Below are positions 54,962 through 64,000 of a stretch of 64,000 nucleotides of DNA, in pieces. Every line of letters starts with the position of its first letter. Position 1 is the stretch's first letter. This stretch comes from Paguma larvata (Eukaryota > Chordata > Mammalia > Carnivora > Viverridae), in the NCBI GenBank assembly GCA_030068075.1, contig CM057835.1, positions 19,741,957 through 19,805,956 of the forward strand, written 5' to 3'. Under the pieces are notes generated by a model. The model did not search any database and was not told where the DNA came from. It saw only the letters and a list, made by a program, of their open reading frames with translations. The position numbers were made by a program, and so were the translations under genes.

Positions 54962-55689
54962 AATAGAATTACTTAGCCAACGGATCAATTATCATCTCAT
55001 ACTTTTTTCAGTGGATTGTTAATACTGCTAATATCATTCTTACTGCTCGATGACAGATGTTTTCACTTTCCTTTAGAGACAAACTGCAGATAGACAATCC
55101 TACCAAATCCACCTTGAAATGGCCAACCAAAAACAACGTCTGTATTCATGGACTGAAGTCTCCATGAGTTCAGTGTTTTTTATTTCACGCAGGGATCTGG
55201 ACAAAGAACAGATTATAGTGGCACTGTTATTTGCTTTCCATGTAATATTTAGTGTCCTCTTCTATAATATTTTTATATGACCATCACCCACGGACATCTA
55301 GATTACTTTTTTACAGACTCATTTGGTTTATGAAACTCTGAAGGCTATTGGACTAGGGGCATTTGCTATTATTGGCTTTTCCTGCCAGGAACTCAAACGG
55401 AATGTTAATAAAGATGGGGGTGTGGGGTCAGACCAGCCATTTGCACAATAAAACTATGGCTGAGTGATGATCTTATGGAGTCCATACCGTTGGCTTGTTT
55501 TATTTGGGCTCTCCTTAGCTCCGAGAAACATAAATGCCAAAGTGCTTAGCACGATGAAGACAGCTGCGAAAGCCTATAGAAATGTTCTTCTTTTAGGGAA
55601 AAACCTAGGGGAGGCTATGATAAATGAATAAACAATAAAATCTATTACAAATAACATACAGAACCGCAGTGTGACTTTGCCCAGTTTTT
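54962..55689. other. Unique sequence, no gene seen
   Basis: No recognised repeat or open frame of note. Confidence 0.5.
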
Positions 55690-55880
55690 CGGAGCTTACA
55701 ATCTGTCCAGCACTGTGCTAAGCACTTCAGATGTATCTCCTCCTTCAACTTTCACAACCAACTTGGGTACAGATGAAGAAACAGCTGCCAGAGGAATTAA
55801 AACACCCAAAGCCAAGCGATTATTAAGTAGCCAAGCCTACAAGTTACAGTAAGAGTCTTGGAATGCGCTGCCTTGAGATA
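55690..55880 (-). mobile_element. MIR ancient SINE, reverse
   Basis: CCAGCACTGTGCTAAGCACTTCAGATG, CCTTCAACTTTCACAACCAAC, GTACAGATGAAGAAACAGCTG and AGTAGCCAAGCCTACAAG follow reversed MIR. Confidence 0.8.
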
Positions 55881-56329
55881 CGTACAGAAAGTAGAGAGGC
55901 AAGTGGATAGCTTGGAAAAACCAGGAAAAGGGCACAAAAATCATAAGATATGTGATTATAAATATACATCTGGCGTAGCTGATCCATCCACATAGGTGGG
56001 GCTGAGTAAAATGTCTACTACAGCAGACATCTCTGTTCTGCTCTGCAAGAGGGCTTTCGCGGACATCTGGCTGCTTGAAGGGGCATAGAAAGGTCTAGAT
56101 CTCTGTGCCTGAGCCATTTCCTACCCTAGCACAGGTATCTTTTAAGGTTAAAAACAACAAACAAACAAGACAAAAACCTGTTTGGTGCTGCTTTTTTAGG
56201 ACTCCACTAGTTCGTTCCTTAACACCATCTTACAATGTGATTCTACTTCCATATCCACGATTTCTCTTATTGGGTTTCTTCCCCACTACTCTGATTTGGC
56301 AAAGCAGGTGTTTCCCTACCTGACAGCAG
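55881..56329. other. Unique sequence, no gene seen
   Basis: Includes an ACAAACAAAC stretch near 56155. A 72-codon frame at 56105-56323 is featureless. Confidence 0.45.
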
Positions 56330-56515
56330 TGACTCTTGATGTTGTCTGCATGTTAGACTCACTTGGGGGACTCTGAAAATACACGAATCCCTGGGTCCCA
56401 CCCCAGCACAATTAAATTGTCATCTCTGAGGGAGAGGGTCAATGCATCTCGCATCATAAAAGTTCCCCAGATGATTCCAGTGGGTAGCCAGGACCAGGAG
56501 GTGCTGGGAAGCCTG
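56330..56515 (+). mobile_element. MER5A-type hAT-Charlie DNA transposon
   Basis: CATGTTAGACTCACTTGGGGGACTCTGAAAATACACGAATCCCTGGGTCCCACCCCAGC and AAGTTCCCCAGATGATTCCAGTGGGTAGCCAGG follow the MER5A order (TCACCTGGAGGGC...TGGGCCCCACCCC...CCAGGTGATGCTGATG). Non-autonomous; no coding capacity. Confidence 0.78.
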
Positions 56516-57089
56516 AATGAAGAGAGGTTCGTGGCTTAAGTTTACATAATTATTATCAGAAGTGGGCCAACCACTCACTATGTTCCCCTGCCATTTACAT
56601 ATGAATGGAGCACAGAAAAATATACAATGGTGAGTTATGAAGTGCTAAATGAATGAATGGTTGTAAGCAGTAATAACTGCTTCCACTAGGACCATGTTCT
56701 TTCTCATCCTCACCTCACAGTTTAAGCTTTAGAATGTGAGTCACAGGGGGCCACTGAGGACTAAAAACCCCCAAATAGTCTGAATTCTTACTCCGAAGCC
56801 CGGGGAAAGTGACAACCAGAGAAATGCGCACTTTAGGAATGATTTTCCCAGCTCGGCATTTTCTCTAGTTACCGTACTACTTCCCCAATTGCCTTCTCAC
56901 AAACCTGATGGATGTGACGCTCAAGTTTTATGGATCTTCTTTATTCTGTGCTTCGTTAATTTCCTTTCATCTTTAACATCTTCCCTTTAGCACTTGGGTA
57001 GATTTAACCACCTCATTAATCATATTCTGTGTAATCGGAGAGAAATGCAATCCGCACATAAGTGGCTGGTTTCAAAATAGGTGTCTCAC
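56516..57089. other. Unique sequence, no gene seen
   Basis: Nothing recognised. Confidence 0.45.
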
Positions 57090-58070
57090 TTCTGAATTTT
57101 TGGACTTGCCTTGCCACATTCCAGTGGGTCCTGGAGTTCACTGTGCCCAAAACTGAACTTAGCCTTTTTCAACTGCCCCTATAGTCTGGTGAGCCCCAAA
57201 TCTGTATTCCCTGCCTGGATTCCTTTCAAATATCTCATCACCCGTGGTGGTTCCTCCAAGAGTAATCCGAGCACCTCGAAAGCAAGGTGTCCAACACCAG
57301 ACTGATCATCTTCCTCTTCCTATTTCTCCCCCCAAATTCTCACTTAGCCATAACCGTCCATCCAGTTAACTACGTTAGAAGTCTGGGCATCATTCTTGAT
57401 TTTCCTGTTATCGCTACTTCCCATATCACTTGGTCACTAAGTGTTACTGATCTCATCTCCTCTGTATTTCTCCTGCCGCCCTCTTCAACACTCCTGCCTC
57501 AGCCCCAGTTAAGGTGCTTATCATTTGTGAACAGTACTACTACAACGCCTGAAGCTTCTAGTATTGTCTTTCTCAGATGCATCGCCATGAAACAGCCAGA
57601 GTATAAAAATGTAACCCTGGCCATTCCGTTGCCCTCTTAACTCACAGTGTCTCCCCAGGACAGGAGAAAGTCTTGTGCCTTCTGCTGGCCTTGGATCCTT
57701 CTGTGGACTGGCACCTGTCTCTCCCTCCACTCAGCTTCTGTCAGGCTCTGTCTAGGACTCAGTATTCCAGAAATGATAAATCCCCCCAACTTGCTTTGTA
57801 ACCTGTGCCTTTGGCCCTCTACCTTCTGTCTAGCTAACTCCTGCCTATCGCCTAAGACTCACGTACGTTACACGCTCTCAGGAAACCACACCTTGTCCCC
57901 ATTGCTTCCCAGGCTCTTCTTTGCTTTCATAACATTCTGTGCAATTAATTCTCTATCGCTGAAATTCCTCCTCCTCCTGCCCCTGCTCTACAATGTAAGT
58001 TCCTTGAATTCAGTGACTGTACTCTATCGTCAGCGGCTAGACAGACTAGCACTCAAAGAAACATTGTGAG
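57090..58070 (+). mobile_element. L2 LINE, long 3' portion (~1 kb)
   Basis: TGTGCCCAAAACTGAACTTAGCC, ACCAGACTGATCATCTTCC, AGAAGTCTGGGCATCATTCTTG, TCCCCAGGACAGGAGAAAGTC, ACCTGTGCCTTTGGCCCTC, ACTCACGTACGTTACACG, and TACAATGTAAGTTCCTTGAATTCAGTG follow L2 ORF2 and 3' UTR. The 117- and 140-codon plus-strand frames here (57287-57640, 57647-58069) are the longest in the window but lie on this relic and are in different frames, so I do not call a gene. Confidence 0.83.
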
Positions 58071-58276
58071 TTATGAATACCTCCATGTTACTCAGTTTAC
58101 TTCTTTCAGAGTCTGTTACGTCCTGTTAGTATTGATTGTGTTCTTCCTCTCCCTTTTCAACCAGACTGTTACCAGTTACCAGGAGAGTTGTCCAGGACAG
58201 TTTTGTATTGTCTTTGTTTCTTTGGTGTTAACCATATGGCCTGACCATGAAAAGGTGCTCAATCAGTGACAACTGG

Positions 58277-58308
58277 AAGGAAGGAGGAAACGAGGAAGGA
58301 AAGGAAGG
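58277..58308. repeat. GGAA-rich simple repeat
   Basis: GGAAGGAAGGAGGAAACGAGGAAGGAAAGGAAGG, an imperfect GGAA tract. Confidence 0.85.
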
Positions 58309-58454
58309 TCCCATCTCCATCTAATGGTTCGGAACAATTTGAAAACTTTTAACGTTAAAAATGTAAGTAAAATGTGTGATATTATCCTTCACTTCTCTAC
58401 TCAAAAAAAAAAATGAAACAAATATTTCTGGAGCTTTGAGAGATAGTTACTATC

Positions 58455-58579
58455 TTCACCTGATTATAACGTTTCTTTCTTTCTTTATTTATTTTTGAGA
58501 GACACAGAGACAGAGTATGAGCAGGGGAAGGGCAGAGAGAGTAGGAGGTACAGAATCTGAAGCATTCACCTGATTATAA
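58455..58579 (-). mobile_element. 5'-truncated SINE, reverse, with perfect 15-bp target duplication
   Basis: The insert at 58470-58564 contains only the reversed tail, GA tract and GTACAGAATCTGAAGCA, about 95 bp. TTCACCTGATTATAA is identical at 58455-58469 and 58565-58579. The head with its Pol III promoter was never copied. Confidence 0.95.
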
Positions 58580-58796
58580 ATAAAACATTTGTCTTATAAT
58601 ATTCCAGAGTTGACTCATCATAAGATTCTGAAAGGGATCGTCAATTTCGCTGACAGAAAATTGAAGGAAATAGTTCCCTTGACATGTATGAATGGACAGA
58701 GACATACTTGAAAGAATGGCTACTAAGGAAGAAAGTGGAATTTCCATTGTCTATAAATGCAGCGTGAGTCATTTATCTTCACTGATGGGAGATTTA

Positions 58797-59036
58797 AGAA
58801 TAGGTTTTTTTTTTTAAGTTTTTTAACGTTTATTTATTTTTGAGAGACATAGAGACAGAGTATGAACAAGGGAAGGGCAGAGAGAGAGGGAGATACAGAA
58901 TCCGAAGCAAGCTCCAGGCTCTGAGCTGTCAGCACAGAGCCTGACGTGGGGCTCGAACTCACAGACCATGAGATCATGACCTGAGCCGAAGTCGGCCGCT
59001 TAACCAACTGAGCCACCCAGGTGCCCCAGAATAGGT
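58797..59036 (-). mobile_element. Carnivore SINE, reverse, with 9-bp target duplication
   Basis: The body is 58806-59027, near consensus, with GACGTGGGGCTCGAACTC. AGAATAGGT at 58797-58805 and 59028-59036. Confidence 0.96.
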
Positions 59037-59067
59037 ATTTTTTAAAACCTGTCAGTAGGTATTTTAG

Positions 59068-59297
59068 AACAGTAGATATTTTTTATATTTTTTAAATGTT
59101 TATTTTTGAGAGAAAGAGAGAGTGTGAGAGGGGCAGACAGAGAGACAGACAGACAGAGAATCCAAAGCAGGGTCTACGCTGACAGTGGAGAGCCAGATGT
59201 GGGGCTCGAACCCATAAACCGTGAGATCGTGACCTGAGCTAAAGTCGGACACTTAACTGACTAAGCCATCCAGGTGCCCCAAACAGTGGAGGTTTTT
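59068..59297 (-). mobile_element. Carnivore SINE, reverse, with diverged 16-bp target duplication
   Basis: The body is about 59084-59281. AACAGTAGATATTTTT and AACAGTGGAGGTTTTT (59068-59083, 59282-59297) differ at three bases. Only about 56 bp separate it from the previous SINE. Confidence 0.93.
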
Positions 59298-59879
59298 AAA
59301 GCTCAAAGCAAAGAGCATAATTAATAATAAGTATTAATTGGTAATAAAAATATAGCTAACCTTGTTATAGCTTGCTGGAAAAAAAACCCTCTAATATTGC
59401 TGGTAGTGTTGCTGGTGAATGCTATAAATACTTAGAAAATCTTGTTCTTTTCTTCCTTCCCTGTCATCTCTCTCCACATCCAGAAAAGTCACTCATACTT
59501 TTAGCATTTTGGGACTCTCTAATATCCCTCATTTAGTGACTTTTTATGTATTAACAAATTTTTTTAGAAATGAAAAAAAAAATGTCTTCCAGTGTTTTGT
59601 GCGATTTGTAGGCGGAAGCAAACTATCTTTACAGAAGTCCTTGACAATCTCTGTTAGTGCATTTGAGCAGGAGGGTGACTCATATTAGGAATTGGCAGCT
59701 GTCAGCACCTGTCATAGGAAGTTAGGGTCTGTGAGCCAAAACCCTGGTGACTGAGAACACACCAGCAAGTCGTAGACTGGGAGCTGGGACAAGGCACTCT
59801 GGCTGGAAGAACGTCTGAGATCTGTCTGAGACTGACTGCCTTTGATAAAGTCCAGCCGCTGTTCGTGAAAATGTCACCT
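59298..59879. other. Unique sequence, no gene seen
   Basis: No recognised repeat. A 66-codon minus-strand frame at 59702-59902 is featureless. Confidence 0.45.
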
Positions 59880-60030
59880 CTACCCACCAATGTCGGATTC
59901 ACCTGCGCTCCTTGTTAAAGATGCTAATTTGTGCCTCAACTCAGACCTGTGACACCAGATTCTTTGGAAGGAGGGCCCAGGAGTCTGAATCTGACCTGTC
60001 TTCCCAGAGGATTCAGAGGCAGGCTGGAGT
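59880..60030 (+). mobile_element. Probable MER5A-like hAT remnant
   Basis: GATTCACCTGCGCTCCTTGTTAAAGATGC and GGGCCCAGGAGTCTGAATCTG resemble MER5A phrases (TCACCTGGAG...CTTGTTAAAAATGC...GGGCCCAGGAATCTGCAT). Confidence 0.55.
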
Positions 60031-60580
60031 TTGTAAATATCTGTTTCAAACCATGTACCAAACGTCTGTACCTACAGCCCCTTTCCCTCCCACTCGAAAG
60101 AACCTCATTATTTTAGGAAGAGCCTTCAATCTGCTTACGTTAGGCAATGTGTTTGGGAACTTTTACATTTTGCTAACATGAAATTACTTGTGGCATTCCG
60201 CACAGTGAATCCCAAAGTGCGTTAAGACACAGACGTTGAGAACTTCTAGGAAGTTCTGGGAGAATCCAGCTCATTGGATTCCCACACGGTTACTCTGACG
60301 TTTCTCCAGAGCACTCAAAAGACTTACCCCTCAGAGCCAGCCTCAAAAAAAGTATGTTAATCCTAGAGAAGAGGTATGATTTTGTGGATGTAGCACATTA
60401 TAACTTTAAACAGGACAAGGTCAACCACTGAGAAAGTCTTAATAAAGAGAATATAAAATTCTAATTTCACAACTAATAACTAACACTGGCTATGAAATCC
60501 ACGCATATTTTGGAATGTCACAATTATTTGGTGGGCAGGGTGTGGGAAGCAAAAATAACTTAAATGAACTCCTACACGGA
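60031..60580. other. Unique sequence, no gene seen
   Basis: Nothing recognised. Confidence 0.45.
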
Positions 60581-60586
60581 TGTGTG

Positions 60587-60630
<44 letters not shown>
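60581..60630. repeat. (CA)20 microsatellite headed by a perfect palindrome
   Basis: TGTGTGTATACACACA (60581-60596) is a perfect 16-bp palindrome running into about 20 CA units. Confidence 0.96.
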
Positions 60631-60631
<1 letters not shown>

Positions 60632-60871
60632 AAACACCAATAACTATCATTCAGTTTTGTTAAAAATATCCTCCCACATTCTTTAGACTGAGTCATCCAC
60701 TGTGGTCATCTATAAAACATTCTCAATTCAGAGTTTACATTCATGGCAACATGGCATTGGTCTTATCCATTTCGATAAGGTCTTTATTTTTTTTTCCTCT
60801 ATATTTAAGACTAAAACTGAAATCTATGTATTAAAAAGCTTTTAAAGAAAACATTTAAAAATTTTTAAAAA

Positions 60872-61080
60872 GGGGGCACCTGGGTGGTCCAGTCGGTTAA
60901 GCATCCAACTTCGGCTCATGTCATGATCTCATGGCTTGTGGGTTCAAGCCCCGCATAGGACTCTGTGCTGACAGCTCAGAGCCTGGAGCCTGCGTTGGAT
61001 TCTGTGTCTCCCTCTCTCTCTGCCCCTCCCCCGCTTATGCTCTGTCTCTCTCTCTCAAAAATAAATAAGACATTAAAAAA
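60872..61080 (+). mobile_element. Carnivore SINE, first of a tandem pair
   Basis: GGGGGCACCTGGGTGGTCCAGTCGG to CAAAAATAAATAAGACATTAAAAAA. Cat-type middle. Flanks are A-rich, so its duplication cannot be read clearly. Confidence 0.95.
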
Positions 61081-61089
61081 ATAATTAAA

Positions 61090-61327
61090 AAAAAAGACTT
61101 TTGCTGGGGGCACCTGGGTGGCTCAGTCAGTTTGGCATCTGACTCTTGATTACAGCTCAGGTCATGATCTCGCAGTTTGTGGGATTGAGCCCCACATTGG
61201 GCTCCATGCTATAGGTGCAGAGCCTGCTTGGGATTCTCTCTCCTGCTCTCTCTCTGTCCCTTCCCCGCTCTCTCTCTCTCTCCAAATAAATAAATAAATA
61301 AATAAACATTTTAAAAAAGCTTTTGCT
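61090..61327 (+). mobile_element. Carnivore SINE, second of a tandem pair, with target duplication
   Basis: The body is 61106-61312. AAAAAAGACTTTTGCT (61090-61105) and AAAAAAGCTTTTGCT (61313-61327) flank it, so it inserted at the A tail of the first SINE. It is of a different, older-looking type (TAGGTGCAGAGCCTGC) than the first, and its tail is a long TAAA repeat. Confidence 0.95.
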
Positions 61328-61904
61328 GCTTTTAACTATATTACCTGGATGGAGGAAGTCATGAATATTAATAATCTGTATTACATTAATTTGTATCTGT
61401 TTATAAGGTAACATGAAGACTGAAAGAAACTGGCCTAGCAACCCTTGGTCATTGGTATTAGAAAAAAAACCCTACAGGATGCAGTCTCCCTTTTACAAGT
61501 AAAAATAGAGTCAACTCAGGAGTAGCTTGAGGCTACAGAGGATTTGAGATTGTGGGGAGAGGAGTGTTATGAAATAGAAAGTAGGTCGAGAGCACCAAAG
61601 TCAAACATAAAAATTCTGTCTAGGCTCATCTGATGGAATATGACATGGGAATATGAAACAGACACACATCTCTCAGCTTCCTGGAGACCTGAGAAGTGGG
61701 CAGCTCAAGGAGAGACTGATTTTATTTTACTCCTAGGTAAACACTAAATCTCTGTACCGTTTCTCTTTGTTATTAGGAAGCCATTCTCCTCCTGTCCTCC
61801 GAGTCGAGATTCTTAGATAAAGGTTTACACTATAATATTGAGAATAAGTTACCTGGAGCAAAACCATCATGGAAATAGAGACGTACAAAGAATGAATCAT
61901 GGAT
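61328..61904. other. Unique sequence, no gene seen
   Basis: Nothing recognised. Confidence 0.45.
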
Positions 61905-62145
61905 TGAGTATAATAGTAACTGTTATGCAGTAAGCACTTAATATATGTCGCCCATTTTGCTAAGTGTTTTACAGATACTAATTTCTCTTTCATTGTAACC
62001 CTATGATGAAGGTATTGTTATTTTCATTTGTTCAGATGTCAAAACAAAGGCTAATTCATATAAGCAAGGCTAGCAGGTAGGTGTCAGAGCAAAAGTTTAC
62101 ACTCAAATCTGATTTTTCCAGTCCCCTCTGTCTTCATTGAAAGCT
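61905..62145 (-). mobile_element. MIR ancient SINE, reverse, nearly complete
   Basis: TGCAGTAAGCACTTAATATATG, TTGCTAAGTGTTTTACAGATAC, TTGTAACCCTATGATGAAGGTATTG, AAGGCTAGCAGGTAGGTGTCAGAGC and CCAGTCCCCTCTGTC follow reversed MIR from tail to head. Confidence 0.85.
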
Positions 62146-62177
62146 AGAATGCCTCCCCAAACTAAGAGTGTTAGGAT

Positions 62178-62432
62178 GTTAAGTATATATGGGGCGCCTG
62201 GGTGGCTCAGTCGGTTAAGTGTCCAACTCTTAATTTCAGCGCAGGTAAAGATCCCACGGTCCTGAAATTGAGCCCCGTTCAGGCTCTGTGCTGAGCACGG
62301 AGCCTGCTTAGGATTCTCTCTCCTCTTCCTCTGTCCCTCCCCCGCTCACATGCTCATGCACACACACACTCTCTCTCTCAAATAAGGAAACAAACAAACA
62401 AAAAATAAATAAATACGAGTGTTAACTACATA
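62178..62432 (+). mobile_element. Carnivore SINE, older type
   Basis: The body is about 62191-62420. It has an intact head (GGGGCGCCTGGGTGGCTCAGTCGG), a short middle (GTGCTGAGCACGGAGCC) and an ACAAACAAACAAAAAATAAAT tail. GTTAAGTATATA and GTTAACTACATA (62178-62189, 62421-62432) are a probable target duplication with two mismatches. Confidence 0.94.
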
Positions 62433-62719
62433 AAGAACATTAAAGGGAAGATTACTATACCTACGAGCTCCTCTGACCTGCATAAAATAAAGTCGAATTT
62501 GTTTTTAAACCTTACAAAGTTTCAGGAAACTTTTCATAGATTGAGGTATGACCCATGCGGAAATACTTAAAACAGGTCTTTAAAAATTTTTAATGTCACT
62601 GAGGGCCCAGCCCTTCCATAGAGCCTCCCAAGAGTAGCAGCTGTATCAAATTAATATTCTTGCCATCCTGAAACCAAAGTCAACTACCTCATTTTTATCT
62701 CCTCCAATTAGCAATTAAG

Positions 62720-62965
62720 ATTCTCACTTAGGGGCTCCTGGGTGGCTCAGGTGGTTGAGCATATGACTCTTGGTTTCAGCTCAGGTCATGATCCCAGGGT
62801 CATAGGACTGAGCCCTGCATCAGGCTCCATGATCAACATGGAGCCTGCTTAGGATTCTCTCTCTCTCCCTCTCTCTCTCTGCCCCTCTCCCCCACTTGTG
62901 CTCCATTTCTAATAAATAAACAAATATTTAAAAAAATAAAAATTAAAAAATTCTTAATACTTGGG
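62720..62965 (+). mobile_element. Carnivore SINE, older type
   Basis: The body is 62731-62950. GGGGCTCCTGGGTGGCTCAGGTGG, middle CATGATCAACATGGAGCC, tail AATAAATAAACAAATATTTAAAAAAAT. The flanks ATTCTCACTTA and ATTCTTAATACTT may be its duplication. Confidence 0.93.
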
Positions 62966-63039
62966 ACCTAAATAAAAGTTATTCTTGCCATCTAATAACC
63001 AGGGTGTAATCTTTCTTCAAGTTTTCCCCTAGTTGGGGA

Positions 63040-63390
63040 CTCTATCTTTTTTTTAGAATGAACCCTAAATTTCATTCTTCTCCAAGACAAAAATTAGTCA
63101 ATGGACTTCCTCATCCACCTAACAATCTCCTTATAGCTTCATTTCACATATCAACATCTTCTGACACACCTTTCCCACATACGGTGAGCTACGTCCCCTC
63201 TCTCTGCTCCCACGGCGCCCTGCACATACGCATCCCATGGCCCATGCGTCATCCTTCTATACAGCCGTAGAGTATGTGCCGTCGCACCAGGCCGACTGCA
63301 ATATCCAGCTTTGCGTCTGTCTTCACCAGCATGGTGGTCAACTCCCTGCTGTAGCTCAATAAATATTTGCAAACTGACTGAATGAGTGGC
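63040..63390 (+). mobile_element. L2 LINE 3' end
   Basis: A CT-rich body, CAGCATGGTGGTCAACTCCCTG, then TAGCTCAATAAATATTTGCAAACTGACTGAATGAG, the L2 terminus. Several CpGs survive around 63180-63310. Confidence 0.68.
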
Positions 63391-63810
63391 TCCAATGACT
63401 CCTTTTGAAGTATTATGTTTCCTCAGAGGACATTAGCCCCGATCTTCTATACATCCTCCAGTAAAAGGAGACAAGTAACAAGTCTAGATTGTGGGTGATG
63501 AGATACAGGGTCACCTACGATCTGTGCCTCACAATTCCAGTATTATCAGTAGAGCTCAAATCGTAAAGGAAAAAGTGTTTTTTTATCTTCTCTTAGACGA
63601 TTTCCTTATCACATTTTGAAATAAAAATAACTAAGACGCTTGTCCTGCAATGAGGCAGGGAAAGGAATATTAAAGATCCATATCTATGGATCTTCCTGTC
63701 CCGAATATGAGCTGCCAAAAAGATGTGTGTGTAGCCATGGCTCAAAAACCTTCACATGAATGAACTCAATCTATTTAATTAACAGAACGCTCACTCACTC
63801 TTTTAAGAGA
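63391..63810. other. Unique sequence, no gene seen
   Basis: Nothing recognised. Confidence 0.45.
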
Positions 63811-63850
63811 GGCAGTACAATGGTTAAAACCATAGACTCGGGCACACCTC
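63811..63850 (+). mobile_element. MIR head fragment
   Basis: GCAGTACAATGGTTAAAACCATAGACTCGGG matches the MIR start (GCATAGTGGTTAAGAGCACGGACTC). Confidence 0.6.
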
Positions 63851-63924
63851 TTGGCACACATTCCCTCAAGAGATGTTTACCATATCGATTATGTTGAAAT
63901 GACTCCTCTAGCTACTGGTTTTAA

Positions 63925-64000
63925 CTACTACTATCTCTTGTCTGGACTATTTTGATAGCCTTGGAATTGGTCTCCCTGTTTCTACGCTTACTCCCTTGCC
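63925..64000 (+). mobile_element. L2 fragment running off the window
   Basis: TCTCTTGTCTGGACTATTTTGATAGCC and GGTCTCCCTGTTTCTACGCTTACTCCC match the L2 phrase CGCCTGGACTACTGCAACAGCCTCCTAACTGGTCTCCCTGC. Confidence 0.65.

Noticed and set aside
57287..58069. Longest plus-strand open frames (117 and 140 codons) as a possible gene
   Set aside because: They lie on a recognisable L2 3' region, are in different frames, and encode low-complexity Leu/Ser/Pro-rich sequence without a domain.
735..62940. tRNA-Lys genes suggested by A-box and B-box motifs
   Set aside because: Every occurrence is the head of a SINE with a CT tract and A tail and cannot form a full tRNA cloverleaf.

Overview
The window looks like a gene-free stretch of carnivore nuclear DNA, most likely from a cat (Felidae). 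The main evidence is about thirty copies of a tRNA-Lys-derived carnivore SINE. These run from a GGGGCRCCTGGGTGGCTCAG head, through an internal B box of the GTTCGAGCC type and a CT-rich tract, to an AAATAAATAAACATTAAAA tail. The middle segment (GTGCTGACAGCTCAGAGCC then GGAGCCTGCTTCGGATTC) is, as far as I know, the cat-lineage (SINEC_Fc) type rather than the dog type. Family names throughout come from my recognition of consensus features, not from a database search.

I find no protein-coding gene. Open frames reach at most 140 codons, are scattered over both strands, and many lie on SINE, L1 or L2 sequence. The only recognisable coding material is decayed LINE-1 ORF2. No tRNA, rRNA, snRNA gene, CpG island or CRISPR array was seen. 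The window is therefore intergenic or deep-intron sequence.

Layout. 1-9 kb: AT-rich unique sequence with SINEs, a nested SINE pair at 3.7-4.0 kb and a duplicated module of about 350 bp (5.8-6.2 and 7.5-7.9 kb). 9-18 kb: almost SINE-free, with an old L1 piece, a 55-bp L1 stub and a long L2 (13.0-13.95 kb). 18-30 kb: MIR, SINEs, a Tigger-like DNA transposon and two old repeats of one type. 30-37 kb: L2 fragments, a G-quadruplex motif, an L1M/HAL1-like ORF2 remnant and an inverted SINE-in-SINE pair. 37-50 kb: L2 and MIR, a nested complex at 42.5-44.9 kb (an L2 hit separately by an L1 and an MLT1 LTR), a Tigger-like element carrying a SINE, and a 2.9-kb reverse L1 ending in a truncated SINE. 50-60 kb: two 5'-truncated SINEs with perfect target duplications, six consecutive minus-strand SINEs, and MER5A and L2 remnants. 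60-64 kb: four plus-strand SINEs, MIR and L2.

The interest lies in retroposition history rather than gene function: target-site duplications, truncations, nesting and deletion junctions can be read directly. I did not find a new biological system.
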